Assembly (NCBI RefSeq): GCF_014805625.2
Contig: NW_023998556.1
Span: forward strand, 382,707-446,706
Reading direction: 5' to 3'
Source of the DNA: Glossina fuscipes
Lineage: Eukaryota > Arthropoda > Insecta > Diptera > Glossinidae
Length of the DNA: 64,000 nt
The notes beneath the pieces are model-generated. The model did not search any database. It saw only the letters and a program-made list of their open reading frames with translations, and was not told the origin of the DNA. A program made the translations under genes and the position numbers. Below, piece after piece: positions 10,304 to 21,412 of the stretch (positions within the stretch are counted from its first letter, which is position 1; each line of letters opens with the position of its first letter).

Positions 10304-11520
10304 CTGGCAAATATTATTTAAAAATAATGGGTTCACAGTTGCAGAGTTATATCGGATTCGTTGAGTAGAGCACGATAACATGAGCAACTTAAAAGGATCA
10401 AAAAATTAATCAACGAATAATCAGCAAAAAAATCTTTTTTAATGAAATATTCCTGCTTCCATTTTATACGTTTACTCTCAGGCGCAGGCAATTTTTGTAG
10501 CTCTACGCATACTTGTCCTACAATTTTCAGCAAATGTTCTCATTTCAGTTCTTTATTCTTTCTCTTTTGCTGATGATAAAAATGTTGCGTAGAGAATATT
10601 TTTTAGCTTTTGTTTACCTTTATTAAAAAACGTATGTATTTGTTTATTTTCAGACACAGGTGTTTCTTGTAAAAAATTTCATGCAAACGTGCCAAATATA
10701 AAAAAAACGAAATAAAAATGTTGTGTGAAAATTTTTCTTAGCTTTATGTAATTATACGTCATATTTTCCTAGGGAAACATGTTAAAATTCTTTTTATGAA
10801 CATGTTGTAAATCGTTGCTCAACAATGCAATGATGCCTACTATTAGGTAGACATCATATACATTTGTTTAATTTTTTCCGCAACTCCATACATAGACAAT
10901 AATTGTTCTTCGATTTGTTTAATAAATATCTCAGATCATAAATATCCCGTATAATTTCCTTTCCCTTTCCCTTTTCAAAACAAAAAATCGAAATCTTTCT
11001 ATGAAAATAAACAAAAGCTCAGTTGCTGTTCTCTTTCTTCAATAATTGCATTTAATTTTAACGGAAGGCATTGTTCTATTCTTGAATGTTGTCAAAACTT
11101 TTTATATTATATTTTGTATATATTACATTAATTTCATTTAAAATTTTGATAAAAATTATTCAAATTTTTTCGTATTGCAAAATTTTTTAGGGATTAATAT
11201 TTTTCAGCAGTAAATATGTAAGTTTTTCCTGTGGACTTAATCAAGGGAACCTTAAAACCACGATGCAAATATGTTTTGTAAATAAGAATGTGAATACTTC
11301 CAAACTCCCCTATGCCCATGTGAAAACAATTAAAAGCAAAGATGATCTTATTGACGACTTGTAGCCTTAGCTTCCTGTCAAAACTATACAGTCATATCTA
11401 TATAGTTATAACATATTTTTACAATAATTTTGCAAAAGTCTTCAAACTTAAGTAAAAAACGATTCATTTAATTCACATTCCAGCATTTGTTTGAAGGCCG
11501 TCCTGATGAGGCTACGTGAA

Positions 11521-11670
11521 TGTAGAACTTAATTTATGGAACGAATCACAATGTAGAACTTAATTTGTGAAAAGAATCACAATGTAGAACTTCATTTGTA
11601 GAAGGAATCACAACGTAAAACTTAATTTGTGGAAAGAATCACAACGTAAAACTTAAGATTTTGTGCTTTA
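11521..11670 (+). repeat. 31-bp tandem repeat, about five copies
   Basis: Units begin tgtagaactt or cgtaaaactt at 11521, 11552, 11583, 11614 and 11645, a steady 31-bp period. Each contains aatttgtg(g)aaagaatcac. No frame runs through it. It lies just upstream of the P-like transposon remains and might belong to that element's end region. Confidence 0.75.
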
Positions 11671-11719
11671 ATATATGAGAATTTGGATTACCGAAAATAT
11701 ACTTGAGAAAACGCAGAGA

Positions 11720-12171
11720 CGGTATCATACACCGCATACGAGTGCTGTATGACTGTGCTATATGCTTTCGTGATGAAAATGAAGCAAAATAAGTTGAGGA
11801 TGCAGTCTAACCATGAAACCTTCCAAAAAATGACGACTAATGACTATCTCTGGATTCTGAACGCGGAGAGGCTGCAGCTTACTTCTGCACACCATGGGCG
11901 AATGGCGGTGCCTGGCAATTTTTCAACGACATTTATTTAATGATCCTGCAGACAACGATAAAGAAGAATCAATTTGACGACGGTCTGGAAGCAGCACAGA
12001 CTGTGTGTAACCTAAGTGCAATGCTTATCCAGTTCGCGAGTGTTGTCCAGCTCCATAACCTCCGGCATATAGACGGAGCTGAAATGCAAATTGCAAAAAG
12101 TCAGCGACTATTTGGAGAAGCATTTGAAAAAGACCTCGTAGCGCGGTACGCACGGGAAATGATACTGGGCC
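11720..12171 (+). mobile_element. P-superfamily DNA transposase remnant, 5' part
   Basis: The frames at about 11749-11939 and 11940-12171 read as transposase-like (DGLEAAQTVCNLSAMLIQFA, then AEMQIAKSQRLFGEAFEKD). The pattern resembles the segment of P/THAP9-type transposases where a basic stretch precedes an 'AVQxxSxxxA' helix. The assignment to the P superfamily rests mainly on the downstream and paralogous pieces (13950-15019, 56440-57420, 58570-59370). The remnant is cut at 12171 by the insertion of a solo LTR. In-frame stops upstream of 11940 show decay. Confidence 0.45.
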
Positions 12172-12309
12172 TGTAAGGAAGCGTTTTGCTTCCTTACGAA
12201 ATACAAGTCCGTCCGCCTAAGACAGTCAGCCACAGCGAACAACCCGTCAGTCCGATCCGTCCGTGAACGACTGTCTGGGGTAATAAAAACATGAACAACC
12301 TCTTCCAGC

Positions 12310-12485
12310 CCAAAAATAAGTAACTATGTACAAAGCCTCAGAACCCAACCTGTATAAAGGTATTAATAAGAAACTATGTACATAGCCTCAGAATCCAACC
12401 TGTATGAAAGTATTGATAAGAAACTACGTACATAGCCTCAGAATCCAACCTGTATGAAAGTATTGATAAGAAACAATGTACTGAA
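12310..12485 (+). repeat. about 59-bp tandem repeat inside solo LTR 1
   Basis: Three to four copies of a unit containing aagaaactatgtacatagcc and tcagaatccaacctgtat occur back to back. Looser repeats of caccgttagggcat follow to about 12910. They lie in the presumed U3 part, upstream of the TATA box. Confidence 0.7.
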
Positions 12486-13344
12486 GCCGTATAGCACCGT
12501 TAGGGCAAACAAGACACACAGAAATGAATCTAGGTAGAAAAATAAGGGACAAGCATATACGAGCATGAAAAAGTCTCTATGCTGCAAAATATGAAAACAC
12601 TTGCAAAGTGTATAAACGGCAAAAACATTGCACAGAATGTATAATACCGTTAGGGCATATGAAATCTTCAAAGCTGTTAAGGCATACAAAACACGCAGGG
12701 ATAAACACTTAGGTAGAAAAATAAGGGTAAGCACACACGATCATGCAAAACACATGAACCAGAATCACATTTGTATATCAACATACAGTAACCTGTATGC
12801 GCAAAATGTGTAAGCACATACTGCAGGAACACTCAACATTATGCATTACTGTGTAAACACCATTAGACCATACAAAATCTTAAGCAATGTACAAAAATGT
12901 ATAACCCCGTTAGACCTTATAAAAACATATACACAGGGATAAACAACTTAGGTATAAAAATGTATAGCACATATGAACGTATGACAATGCATAAACTGTA
13001 TAAACACGCGCGAGCTTAGGAGTAGGTAGAAAATGCATAAAAATGTACAAAGGCGTAGGATCACACATACCAGAAACGCAAACACAAGTATATGAACATG
13101 GATAAACACGCATGAACAGAAAATATACATAAACCCACATAAGCGTAAGCAAAGTACTGTACACATAGGTTAAGAAACATAGCATTCACACACCTAACGG
13201 CGAAAAAATCACGCGATTTGGTACCTGGGTGCGGGTTGAGCAGGCACTTGATCAAACATAGCAATAAGGTAGATGTAAGTTGGTATTAAATTATGTAAAC
13301 GCATAGAACATGTTGGCCATGGGACAAGCGAGCGAGACTTCAGC

Positions 13345-13406
13345 TATAAAGGAGCAGCTCATCACAAAGAATCTTTCAATTTGTGTCATAGCCGCCTAAG
13401 GTAAGT
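13345..13406 (+). promoter_or_regulatory. LTR core promoter and splice-donor-like site
   Basis: A TATAAA box lies at 13345-13350. An initiator-like TTCAATT lies about 31-33 bp downstream (13375-13381). A perfect donor consensus AAG/GTAAGT has its GT at 13401. The same order recurs in the second LTR (TATAAAAG at 26681, TTCAATTG at about 26713, donor-like GGTAATT at 26739), although the surrounding LTR sequence has diverged. The conservation supports a real transcription start and possibly a spliced transcript. Confidence 0.6.
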
Positions 13407-13440
13407 GTGTACGGACAAATTCACAAGGCATCTTTTTTTT

Positions 13441-13640
13441 GACATTACGGATTAGGGATATACCGGCTAGTTGTTAGTCGTCATCCCTGAAGGACTTTGT
13501 AGGACAACTGACATTACGGATAGGGGATGTACTGGCTAGTTGTTAGTCGTCATCCCTGAAGGATTTTGTAGGACAACTGACATTACGGGTAGGGTATGTA
13601 CTGGCTAGTTGTTAGTCGTCATCCCTGAAGGACCGAGGAC
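13441..13640 (+). repeat. 69-bp hairpin tandem array in solo LTR 1
   Basis: Three copies start at 13441, 13510 and 13579, an exact 69-bp period. Each contains ataggggatg, a spacer of about 20 bp, and cgtcatccctgaagga, so GGGATG can pair with CATCCC (6-7 bp stem). The array lies downstream of the predicted transcription start, so it would be in RNA. Equivalent arrays are at 26797-26985 and 63080-63345. Confidence 0.85.
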
Positions 13641-13949
13641 CATATTTTTTTTGTGTTTACATACGAATACCCACCCGGAGACAAACTTAGTGCTCCGCGA
13701 AATCGAAAAAAAAGCGAAAGAAAAAGCTCTAACTACGCGTGCAGAAAAAAAAAGGTAAAAGCGCGACAAAGTCGGGTCACCTCGCTGGTTCCTTTCCTAG
13801 CCAGCCTTTATACAACGCTGTACCACGCTTAATACCCAATAAAAGGAAATTTTAAATCTTCCCCCCGAAGGCTATTTCAAATAAATTATCTTGCAACGAA
13901 CCCCGGATTGACTGAGTTCCACCCCGGCTAAGAAGACTCGTTACAGGCC

Positions 13950-15019
13950 ATATAGTGTAAATCATGATATGTTAGAAAGGTGCTTCTACAACATCGCTAC
14001 CAAAATAAGGTCGAAGTTATCGGTAGAGATTGGTGCGTTGATAGAAAAACTGAATGAATTTCCAGGTGTCCACGTGGGCAAGTGGCTTCAGAATCGAGGG
14101 ACTTCTTCATCAACAAAACGGACTACCAAATTGTCCACGTCGAAGAAGAGTTCACATCATTCGATCACGATGGTGTAGCCTTTAAGGATCGCAATATAAG
14201 CTACTTGAACAATAAAGAAGAAAATTATCTTCGGCTGCTCACAGGATGTGGAACATCTATGTGCTACATCTATGAGTGGCTAGCATGCCAAGCGTGTCCA
14301 AACGCCTCCACGCTGGAGGAAGAAACCATTTGCGAAGAAGTGACCGGTCGAATAACTGTCAAGGAGAAGAGAGACAACTTCACTCTCACCAGCAAAAGAA
14401 CTGCGAGAGGATAGCTAATGAGAACTACGTCGGACCGTCTACGTCAGTCTGGGCTGTAAGGCGACAGCAATCAAATTCTCGTTCAAAATTCGCTCGACTG
14501 ACGAAGACGAATTTGTACCGTTCGGCCCTGATGGGGAGATTTGTCCATCGAGCCATTAAACCCAAAACTTGAAGAGTTCCTGAGGCTGCTCACAGGATGT
14601 GCAATAGCACGCTACATCCGTGAGCAGGTGAAATGCGAGGAATGTTTACAGGAACTCACGATGACGAGGACGCCTTCTGTCATGAGAAGCGAGGTCGCAA
14701 GGTTACCAGAGATAAACAGAAAAGCTTGATCTGGACCTCCAAATACCTCAAACCGACCTTTCCAACAGAAAATGTCCAAGCAGCATTTAAGGAAGCGTAC
14801 GAGGTCTTTTACTCGACCATGAGACAGCACATGGTGGAGAAGAATATAGGCAAGCGCATGCAAGCAACAATAGTGACACGACTTGCCTTTTTCCACACAG
14901 CAGGATCGTGCAGTAGAGGTGAGCTGTTCAGGACAAATTTGCTCAGGTTCGTGTTGGTAATTTTGCTGTCCGGAATAAATTTCAGAGAGAAAATGGACAT
15001 CAACATTACGTCGTCATAA
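13950..15019 (+). mobile_element. P-superfamily DNA transposase remnant, 3' part
   Basis: This continues the remnant at 11720-12171 across the solo LTR. The frames shift repeatedly. Readable blocks include RDFFINKTDY; LRLLTGCAIARYIREQVKCE with C..C spacing; LIWTSKYLKPTFPTENVQAA; then RMQATIVTRLAFFHTAGSCS and a hydrophobic C-terminal tail ending at 15019. In P/THAP9-type transposases a 'xLxGYxxxxL...C..C' helix is followed by 'GLxxPSxxxxxIxxxAExxF', which this order resembles. Two other copies in the window share these blocks. The element is dead from many frameshifts. The superfamily call is by pattern, not alignment. Confidence 0.5.
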
Positions 15020-15985
15020 GCTCCTCCGCACGTCAGAGTCCTCTGTGCTTCCGAGTCTGCTGTAATCTAGATTTGCTTCTGTTCGGCTCGTTATACATTT
15101 TCGGGATCCCAGCCAAAACGATTAAGAATGTCCTGCAAAATATCGATACAAATACATATTCTATTTACATTGTGACATATTTCGGGTGTGACAAAGCGAA
15201 TGTCTAAACAAAATATTAAAATATTGCCGATATTATCAAGTTACAGATGAAACTATCTTAGCAATTCGCTCGAACATAGGAAAAGTAATAAAAAATTTGT
15301 TCATATGTTATTGAATCTCTGAGTAATATATTGACTCCACTGTACTCTATTGAGCTCTATGCATAACAAGACGTTGTTTTTTTTTTTTTGGTCTATTTGA
15401 TTGTAGTGCATTACTGCTAGACTTCTTTGTATGCGCGTGTGAGTGATAGTTTTTTATTTGGGTATTTTATTGTTATTGTATTCTCTGTTAATTTTTTTTA
15501 CTTTTAGTCTCTGAGTTGTTGTTTCGGTTTGATGTGTTAAGTTTAGTTTAGAGCGCTGTTTGTAAAGTCTGCTATTTCATGGCTTTTACAATAAATATCT
15601 GAGTTGAGTCTGTTGCAACAGAAGAGTTCTGATTTATCTTGAAAAAATATATAGTTAATAAAAATGAAAATATTTTCATATGTTTCGTTATGTTGTTTTA
15701 ATAAAATAGATCAATTTGAAAAAAAGACGAAAGGAAAAAATTTAATTATATTAAAAACTTGGAAAACAAAATTAATTACGGTAAAGTGTAGCTTAAACTT
15801 ATTGTTAGTAAATTACAATATAACTGAATTAAAAAAAAAAATAAATAAATAAACAATGTAAATCATAATAAATTAACTTAATAAATACATAAATGAAATA
15901 AATGACTTTGAAGTTTTTTAAGTAAAAGAGTACATTAAAAGAGCGCATTCAAGTGTTTTTTTCTTTTTTTTGTAAATTATGATAA
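15020..15985. other. AT-rich stretch, no supported gene
   Basis: Low-complexity A/T sequence. A 62-codon frame at 15664-15852 is lysine-rich and compositionally trivial. Nothing supported. Confidence 0.5.
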
Positions 15986-16107
15986 AAATATATTATTATT
16001 ATTATTATTATTTTAATTTTAGACTAGTGAAATGAATTCTTAGACTAAAAAAAAGACATTGAGCACTAGCAACACAGTCTATCGGCTCTAATTTAAATAA
16101 ATGGATA

Positions 16108-19100
16108 TTAGATAGTGAATTTAGTAGTATTAAAAAAGTAATATATTGAATTGATATTCTGTTCTGAAGCTGATTGTAGAATGTTCAAAGGGTTAGCCGA
16201 GGAAAAGTTGAGGCAGTCGCAGAGAATGTGCTTTATAGTAAGAGTTTGTCCACAACAGCAGATTGGGGGAGAAGACTTCTTCAGGATCCATTGGTGAGTT
16301 GCAATTGTATGACCAAGGCGAATTCTCGAAAATGTTTGGATCTTGGTTTTCTCAACGTTTGTTGGATATAAAGGTGGAGTTAATTGAGGGTTAATGCAAG
16401 AGTAGTGTTGATGATGGTATTGTAAATTTCCTTCTGCAATTTTCTCTTTAACTTTTCTTCCAATGTATCTTTGAAGATCCAACTTTTCCATGACATCATC
16501 CATAATTAGAGGAGCAGAAGCAGCATACTTTGCCGCTCGATCAGCCTGCTCATTTCCCAGTAAACCGATGTGACTTGGTACCCATAACATTTTAATTTTT
16601 CCGTCGTGTGTAGTAATTATATTCCTTAATTTGTTGATGGTGCTCCATCTCGAAGTCGAAGGGTTCCGGGTAGCTTGTAATACAGACAAACTGTCAGTAA
16701 CAATGACGGTTTTGAGTTTGTTTTTATGGGCAAAGTTGGCAGCGTGAAGGATAGCTCTGGCTTCCGTTGTGAAAGTTGAAGTACTTTCGTGAAATATGTG
16801 GTTGAGAAGAACCCGTCCTGTAGCATCTACCACCGCACAAGCAGGAGGCAGACCAGGAGATTTTGAGCCGTCTGTGTACAAAAGATTCCAACCAGTATTG
16901 TCCAATACTTGGGTTTTCTCAGCTATTAGATTCCTGAAGACGTAATTTGGAGTATCTTCTTTCTTGTGCATAGACAGTGAGATGTCAAAAGAGCAGTCTT
17001 TCAAAATCCAGGGAGGTTTCACACCAAAAGAGCGGGAAATTTTTAAGGGAATGTTCAATTCCTTTGCGATGCAGAAACAATGGTCAATTGCAGATGGTGA
17101 CTTTGGAATTTTCTTCGCAATAATAATCTTTCTTACGTCATCACCGAGAATGGATTTGTTTGAATTAAGAAGCTTAGGGGCTATTTTAGCCTTTAACTCA
17201 TACAGTCTGTTTTCTAAAGTTGGGAGACCAGTTTCAATTATAATATTATTTATGGGCGTCGTCCGAAAAGCATAACAACTTGCTCTGACGGCTTGGTGAT
17301 AGATCGGTTTAAGGATGTTGATATTAGATTTGCAACTATTGCCATAAATTATCAAAGCATAGTCAATCTTGCTTAACACAAGCATTTTGGTAAGATAAGC
17401 GATAGTGTTAATATGCGCATGGCTTCTCCAAGCAACGTACTGTATGAAATTTACCCTTATTAAAAGGGATTTTTTTAACCGAAGGCAGTGTGCTTTCCAA
17501 CGATAATTGTTTGAAAACGTGAGCCCGAGAACATGGAGCGTCTGCACATTTAGTAATGGTAAGTCGTTTATATGCATCAGTAGGTTTCCTGCATCGCACA
17601 TTTGTTTTCGACAAATGTGCATTTTTTTTGATTTTTGTATAGAGATTATAGCTCCTGACGAGTTTGCCCATGTGGAGATCTCACATGCAATAGATTCGAG
17701 GATGTTGATTGCTTTCGTGTTGTCTTTTTCTTTTGTAAAAATGTATACATCGTCCGCGTAGAGACAATGTTCCACTCTTGGTACACGGCAAAGAATTTCG
17801 CTAATTTCGTTGAAAGCGATCTGGAAAAGCGTGACAGAGAGAGGAGATCCTTGCGGAATGCCATTCTTTAGCGGAAAGGAATCAGAAAGATGATTGTTGA
17901 TTCTAACTTTGAACCGCCGATGCGACATGAATGATTTGATGCAGTTGAAGAATTTGGGTCCAACATTCCACGTCTTAAGATAACAAGAAGACCAACTCTG
18001 TCAAATGCTTTTTCGAAATCAATTGAGAGAATTGTTACGTGATTTCGTTCGGAAATTGCTTTGCTTGTGAAATAATCAATATGTAACAGAGCGTCGATGC
18101 ATCCTCTACCCCGCTTGAAACCAACTTGTTGCTTTGTTATCAGGTTCTTGGACTCAAGAAACCAAGATAATCTAGATGCCATAATCTTCTCTAATACCTT
18201 AGAGAGGCAAGGTAAAAGAGAAATTGGGCGATAATCTGATGCGATGGAGACATTTTTTGACTTTGGAATTGGAACAACTGTTGCCAGTTTCCACATGTAG
18301 GGTATATGGCCAGTCATAAATACCGTATTATATAGGTCCAGTAATTTATTTTTACTAGACTTAGACATAGCACTGATCATTTGGTATGAGATGCGGTCTA
18401 GACCAGGTGTCTTCCCCTTCAAATTGGAGAGACAACTTCCAAGTTCTGAGGTAGATACGCAATTTTCCAGGAACATGGCACGTCTATCGATATTATTTGA
18501 AGGAGATATTGGAGTCCTTTTATTTTCAATGAAAGCACTGGAGAAGTTGCTGTCAGAGGAGTATTCGCACCACACTTTTCCAAAGTAATTAGAAATCTCA
18601 TCTGCGTCAGTTAAAGTTCCATTGGGAGTGCAGATGGCAGAAATTTCGTTCAGGTTTGAAGTCCCATTAAGTCTGTTGATTTTGTTCCAGACAACTTTCA
18701 TTGATGTATTTCTGTGAATTCGTCTCGAGAAAAGTTCGAAACTAAGTGCCTTTGATTTCCGTAATTCCTTCCTGAATAGAGCATTGGCCTTTTTGTATAA
18801 TAACAAGTGATTCTGATCAGGACATCTCTTAAAGCGGTGCCATAGATCCATTTTGTTTTTCCTCAAAAACGAAAGCGTGTTGTTCCACCAAGGAACCCTA
18901 GCTCGTTTAAAAGAAGTGGTGGATTGAGGAATAGAAAGATGAGCAGCCGTGCGAATCGCTTTAGACATAATAGCAGCATCATGGTTGCAGTTTCCGTTAA
19001 ATGGCTTTGAATTCAAAAATGACTCCACTTGTTTGGAGTAATTGATCCAATCCGCTTTATCTAGGAGGAATTTGGCCTGTTTTGCTGGAGTAGCAGAGGA

Positions 19101-19776
19101 CGTTGAAAGTTTAAGATCGATTATGATTGGAAAGTGATCACTATTATGTAGATCATCAGAAATAGACCAGGACACCAAGGAAGAAGTGATGGAGAGCAAC
19201 ATGTTAAATCAATATGTGAAAAAGTATGATGAGTTGAGAAGTGCGTTGGTTTTCCATCATTTAAAACGCAAAGGTTGCTTTGAAAAAAGGCCTTTTCTAA
19301 AACAGTACCGCGAGTGTTGTTCACTGTTGAGCCCCAGATGGTATTCCAGCTGTTGAAATCGCCGCATATAATTAATGGGGGGGAAAGTACAGAGAATAAA
19401 TTGTAGAGTTCTTGCTGAGAAAACGATTGCGAAGGTGGAATATAGAGCGAAAGCACTGTAAATTTTATATTTAACATTATTTGTATCGCTACGGCTTGTA
19501 TATTTGAGCTTAAATTTATGCGTTTGTGAGGTATACTTGATTTTATAAAAACACCTACTCCTTGTTTGGAATATGAGTTTTGATCAGCATTTGTGAAGTA
19601 TCCAGTATATGATTTGGTGGAATAGGATTAAAAGAGCTTCTACAATGGGTTTCTTGAAGCGATAAAAAGGTTGGATTAAAATCACTTATGAGTGTACGGA
19701 GTTCATCAAAATTATTAATAAGTCCCTTAATGTTCCATTGTAGAATTTTAAAAACTTTATTTAATTGTAATGACAT
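16108..19776 (-). pseudogene. I-clade ORF2: endonuclease, reverse transcriptase, RNase H; frameshifted
   Basis: ORF2 nicks target DNA and primes reverse transcription there. It starts at ATG 19776. The AP-endonuclease domain has ILQWNIKGL and LSLQETH, then ICGDFNSWN (about 19352) and SDHFPI (about 19135). The reverse transcriptase has DYRPISLL, SIDFEKAFDRVG (about 18000), GIPQGSPLS and YADDVYIF (YADD at 17749-17760). RNase H follows with LYTDGS (about 16880), TEARAIL and GNEQADRAA (about 16550). A C-terminal CCCG...H...C motif completes the domain set. Frame changes occur near 19570, 19150 and 17970; the last 606 codons (17928-16108) are open. All catalytic blocks are still readable, which fits a young but inactive copy. 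Confidence 0.85.
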
Positions 19777-19797
19777 GTAAGCAGAGTGGAGGGAGGG

Positions 19798-21284
19798 TTA
19801 AGTTGACATGTCAGCGTCTCCGTCGAGAAGGTCGCTATAGGAATTTTTCGTGAATGATTTATTCTTACCAGCAGAATAATCTGTATTTAGGTGATTTGGT
19901 ACATTTGAAGCGCAACGGGTTGGCGCACGTGAATAATTTGAAATTGAAGGTTGATTAATGGATGAAAGAATGGGTTCATTACCACTTGTGATTTGTTGAG
20001 TAAAGTTGATAGCTGGAGATTCTGGAGAATTTGGTATATTAGATTTTAGCATATGTATTGTTGTTTTAGTTTTTTCAATATTTTGCAGTTGCTTTGGTTT
20101 TTGAAGGTTGATTAATGGATGAAAGAATGGATTCATTACCACTTGTGATTTGTTGAGTAAAGTTAAGAGCTGAAGATTCTGGAGAATTTTGTATATTAGA
20201 TTTTAGCATATGTGTTGTTGTTTTAATTTTTTCAATATTTGCAGTTGCTTTGGTTTTTTCAATATTATCTTTGGCAAGTGATGTAACTGGTTTCGCAATA
20301 TAATTTTTGGTAAATGGTGGAACAGGTTTTTCATTGGAAGCAGTTGCAGTTAAAGTCTTACTAGGCTCGATTTGCGAGGCAACAGCAGCATAGGTATTAC
20401 TTTTGCCAATTCCATGGGCTACAGATGGATTTCTTTCCCGGTATGTGCGTCGCGCTTCGCCCATGCTACAGTAATTTTCTGTTTTGATTTTTAATATTTC
20501 GCGCATCTGTACAAAACGTGAGCATTGTTTGTCTAACGCTGAGTGTTGATCATTGCAATTTATGCAGAAACTACGGATGCAGATTCCGTTATTTGTGGAG
20601 GATGACCACAGTTAGCACAAGATGCAGCATTAGTGCATCTTTTTGCCGTATGACCCAGGCGTTGGCAATTTTTACACCTCATAGGATTTGGGATGTATAG
20701 TTCTACTTTACATTTATACCACGCCACATCAACTGTTCGCGGTAATCGGTGGCGATCAAAAGTTAAAATAATCCTTCCTGTAGGAGAGCGTGTTTTTCTG
20801 TCATCATTTAGTTTGGTGAATTTATATATTTCAGTCACTCCTTGATTGCCCATTTCGCGAACAATTTCATCTTCCGGCACATGCTTTAAGCAAGGGGCGT
20901 AAATTACGCCTCCAATCGAGTTAAGTTTCTCATGTAGTTTAGCTGAAATAGCACATAGATTAGCTAAAGATTTGGCCTTTATGAGCTTTTCGGTTGCGCG
21001 CGGGTTCCCAGCGAGGACCAGTAAATTCCCATCGCGCAGAATCGAGATGGAGTCGATGTATGTTGTAATGCTATCTAGAGCTTTTTTTATAGCAAACGGG
21101 CTAATTTGGGAAATTGTTATTCGAGCATCGGTTGAAGAAATAACAATATATTTTTTATCAATAGGGGTTATATCGGTGATTGGCAACAACGGAAAATCCG
21201 AATTTTTACTTTTTTTTTTTGGGGGGATGTATCACTTAATAGATGAAATCTATTCGAGTTTTTGTCTGGCGGCCCCGGGGCCAT
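19798..21284 (-). pseudogene. I-clade ORF1 (gag-like, CCHC zinc knuckles), frameshifted
   Basis: ORF1 proteins bind the element RNA in the cytoplasmic particle. The best start is ATG at 21284 (MAPGPPDKNS...). The frame is lost in a C6/A11 homopolymer at 21210-21226 and resumes by 21189 (NSDFPLLPITD). The first CCHC knuckle is CKNCQRLGHTAKRC (C-x2-C-x4-H-x4-C). A second begins CANCGHPP, and a third, CINCNDQHSALDKQC, is recovered after a one-base shift near 20562. The tail (20506-19798) is Ser/Thr/Asn-rich and contains a 157-bp tandem duplication that changes the frame. The stop is about 20 bp upstream of the ORF2 ATG, the usual tight ORF1-ORF2 spacing. Confidence 0.8.
19946..20259 (-). repeat. 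157-bp tandem duplication inside ORF1
   Basis: Copies begin with gaaggttgattaatgg at 19946 and 20103 (plus-strand coordinates), a 157-bp period, with about a dozen differences. Both encode FTQQITSGNE and SILSSINQPS. Since 157 is not a multiple of three, the duplication itself shifts the frame, which explains the switch between the frames at 20506-20075 and 20142-19798. Confidence 0.85.
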
Positions 21285-21378
21285 TATGCCTTATTGTTGT
21301 CTATTGCTTATTATTTGTGAAATAACCACTCACTTCAAAAGGTTTGGGAAACTACTGAATAAAAAGTCAGATGTTTTT

Positions 21379-21412
<34 letters not shown>

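Larger units (their letters stand above)
12172..13945 (+). mobile_element. solo LTR, family A copy 1 (1774 bp)
   Basis: It begins TGTAAGGAAGCG and ends AAGACTCGTTACA, so its ends carry the short inverted repeat TGTAA/TTACA. A perfect 4-bp target duplication ggcc flanks it (12168-12171 and 13946-13949). P-like transposase sequence lies on both sides, so there is no internal retroelement sequence: this is a solo LTR produced by LTR-LTR recombination. Inside, in order, are irregular tandem repeats in the upstream part (12310-12480 and beyond), a TATA box, an initiator-like site, a splice donor, a hairpin array and AATAAA signals (about 13838 and 13875). No long open frame is present. Related LTRs lie at 25984-27353 and 63050-63609. 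Confidence 0.85.

Noticed and set aside
13441..13640. Tandem RNA gene cluster
   Set aside because: Units lack promoter boxes or tRNA or snRNA features of their own and lie within an LTR; they are repeats of the LTR.
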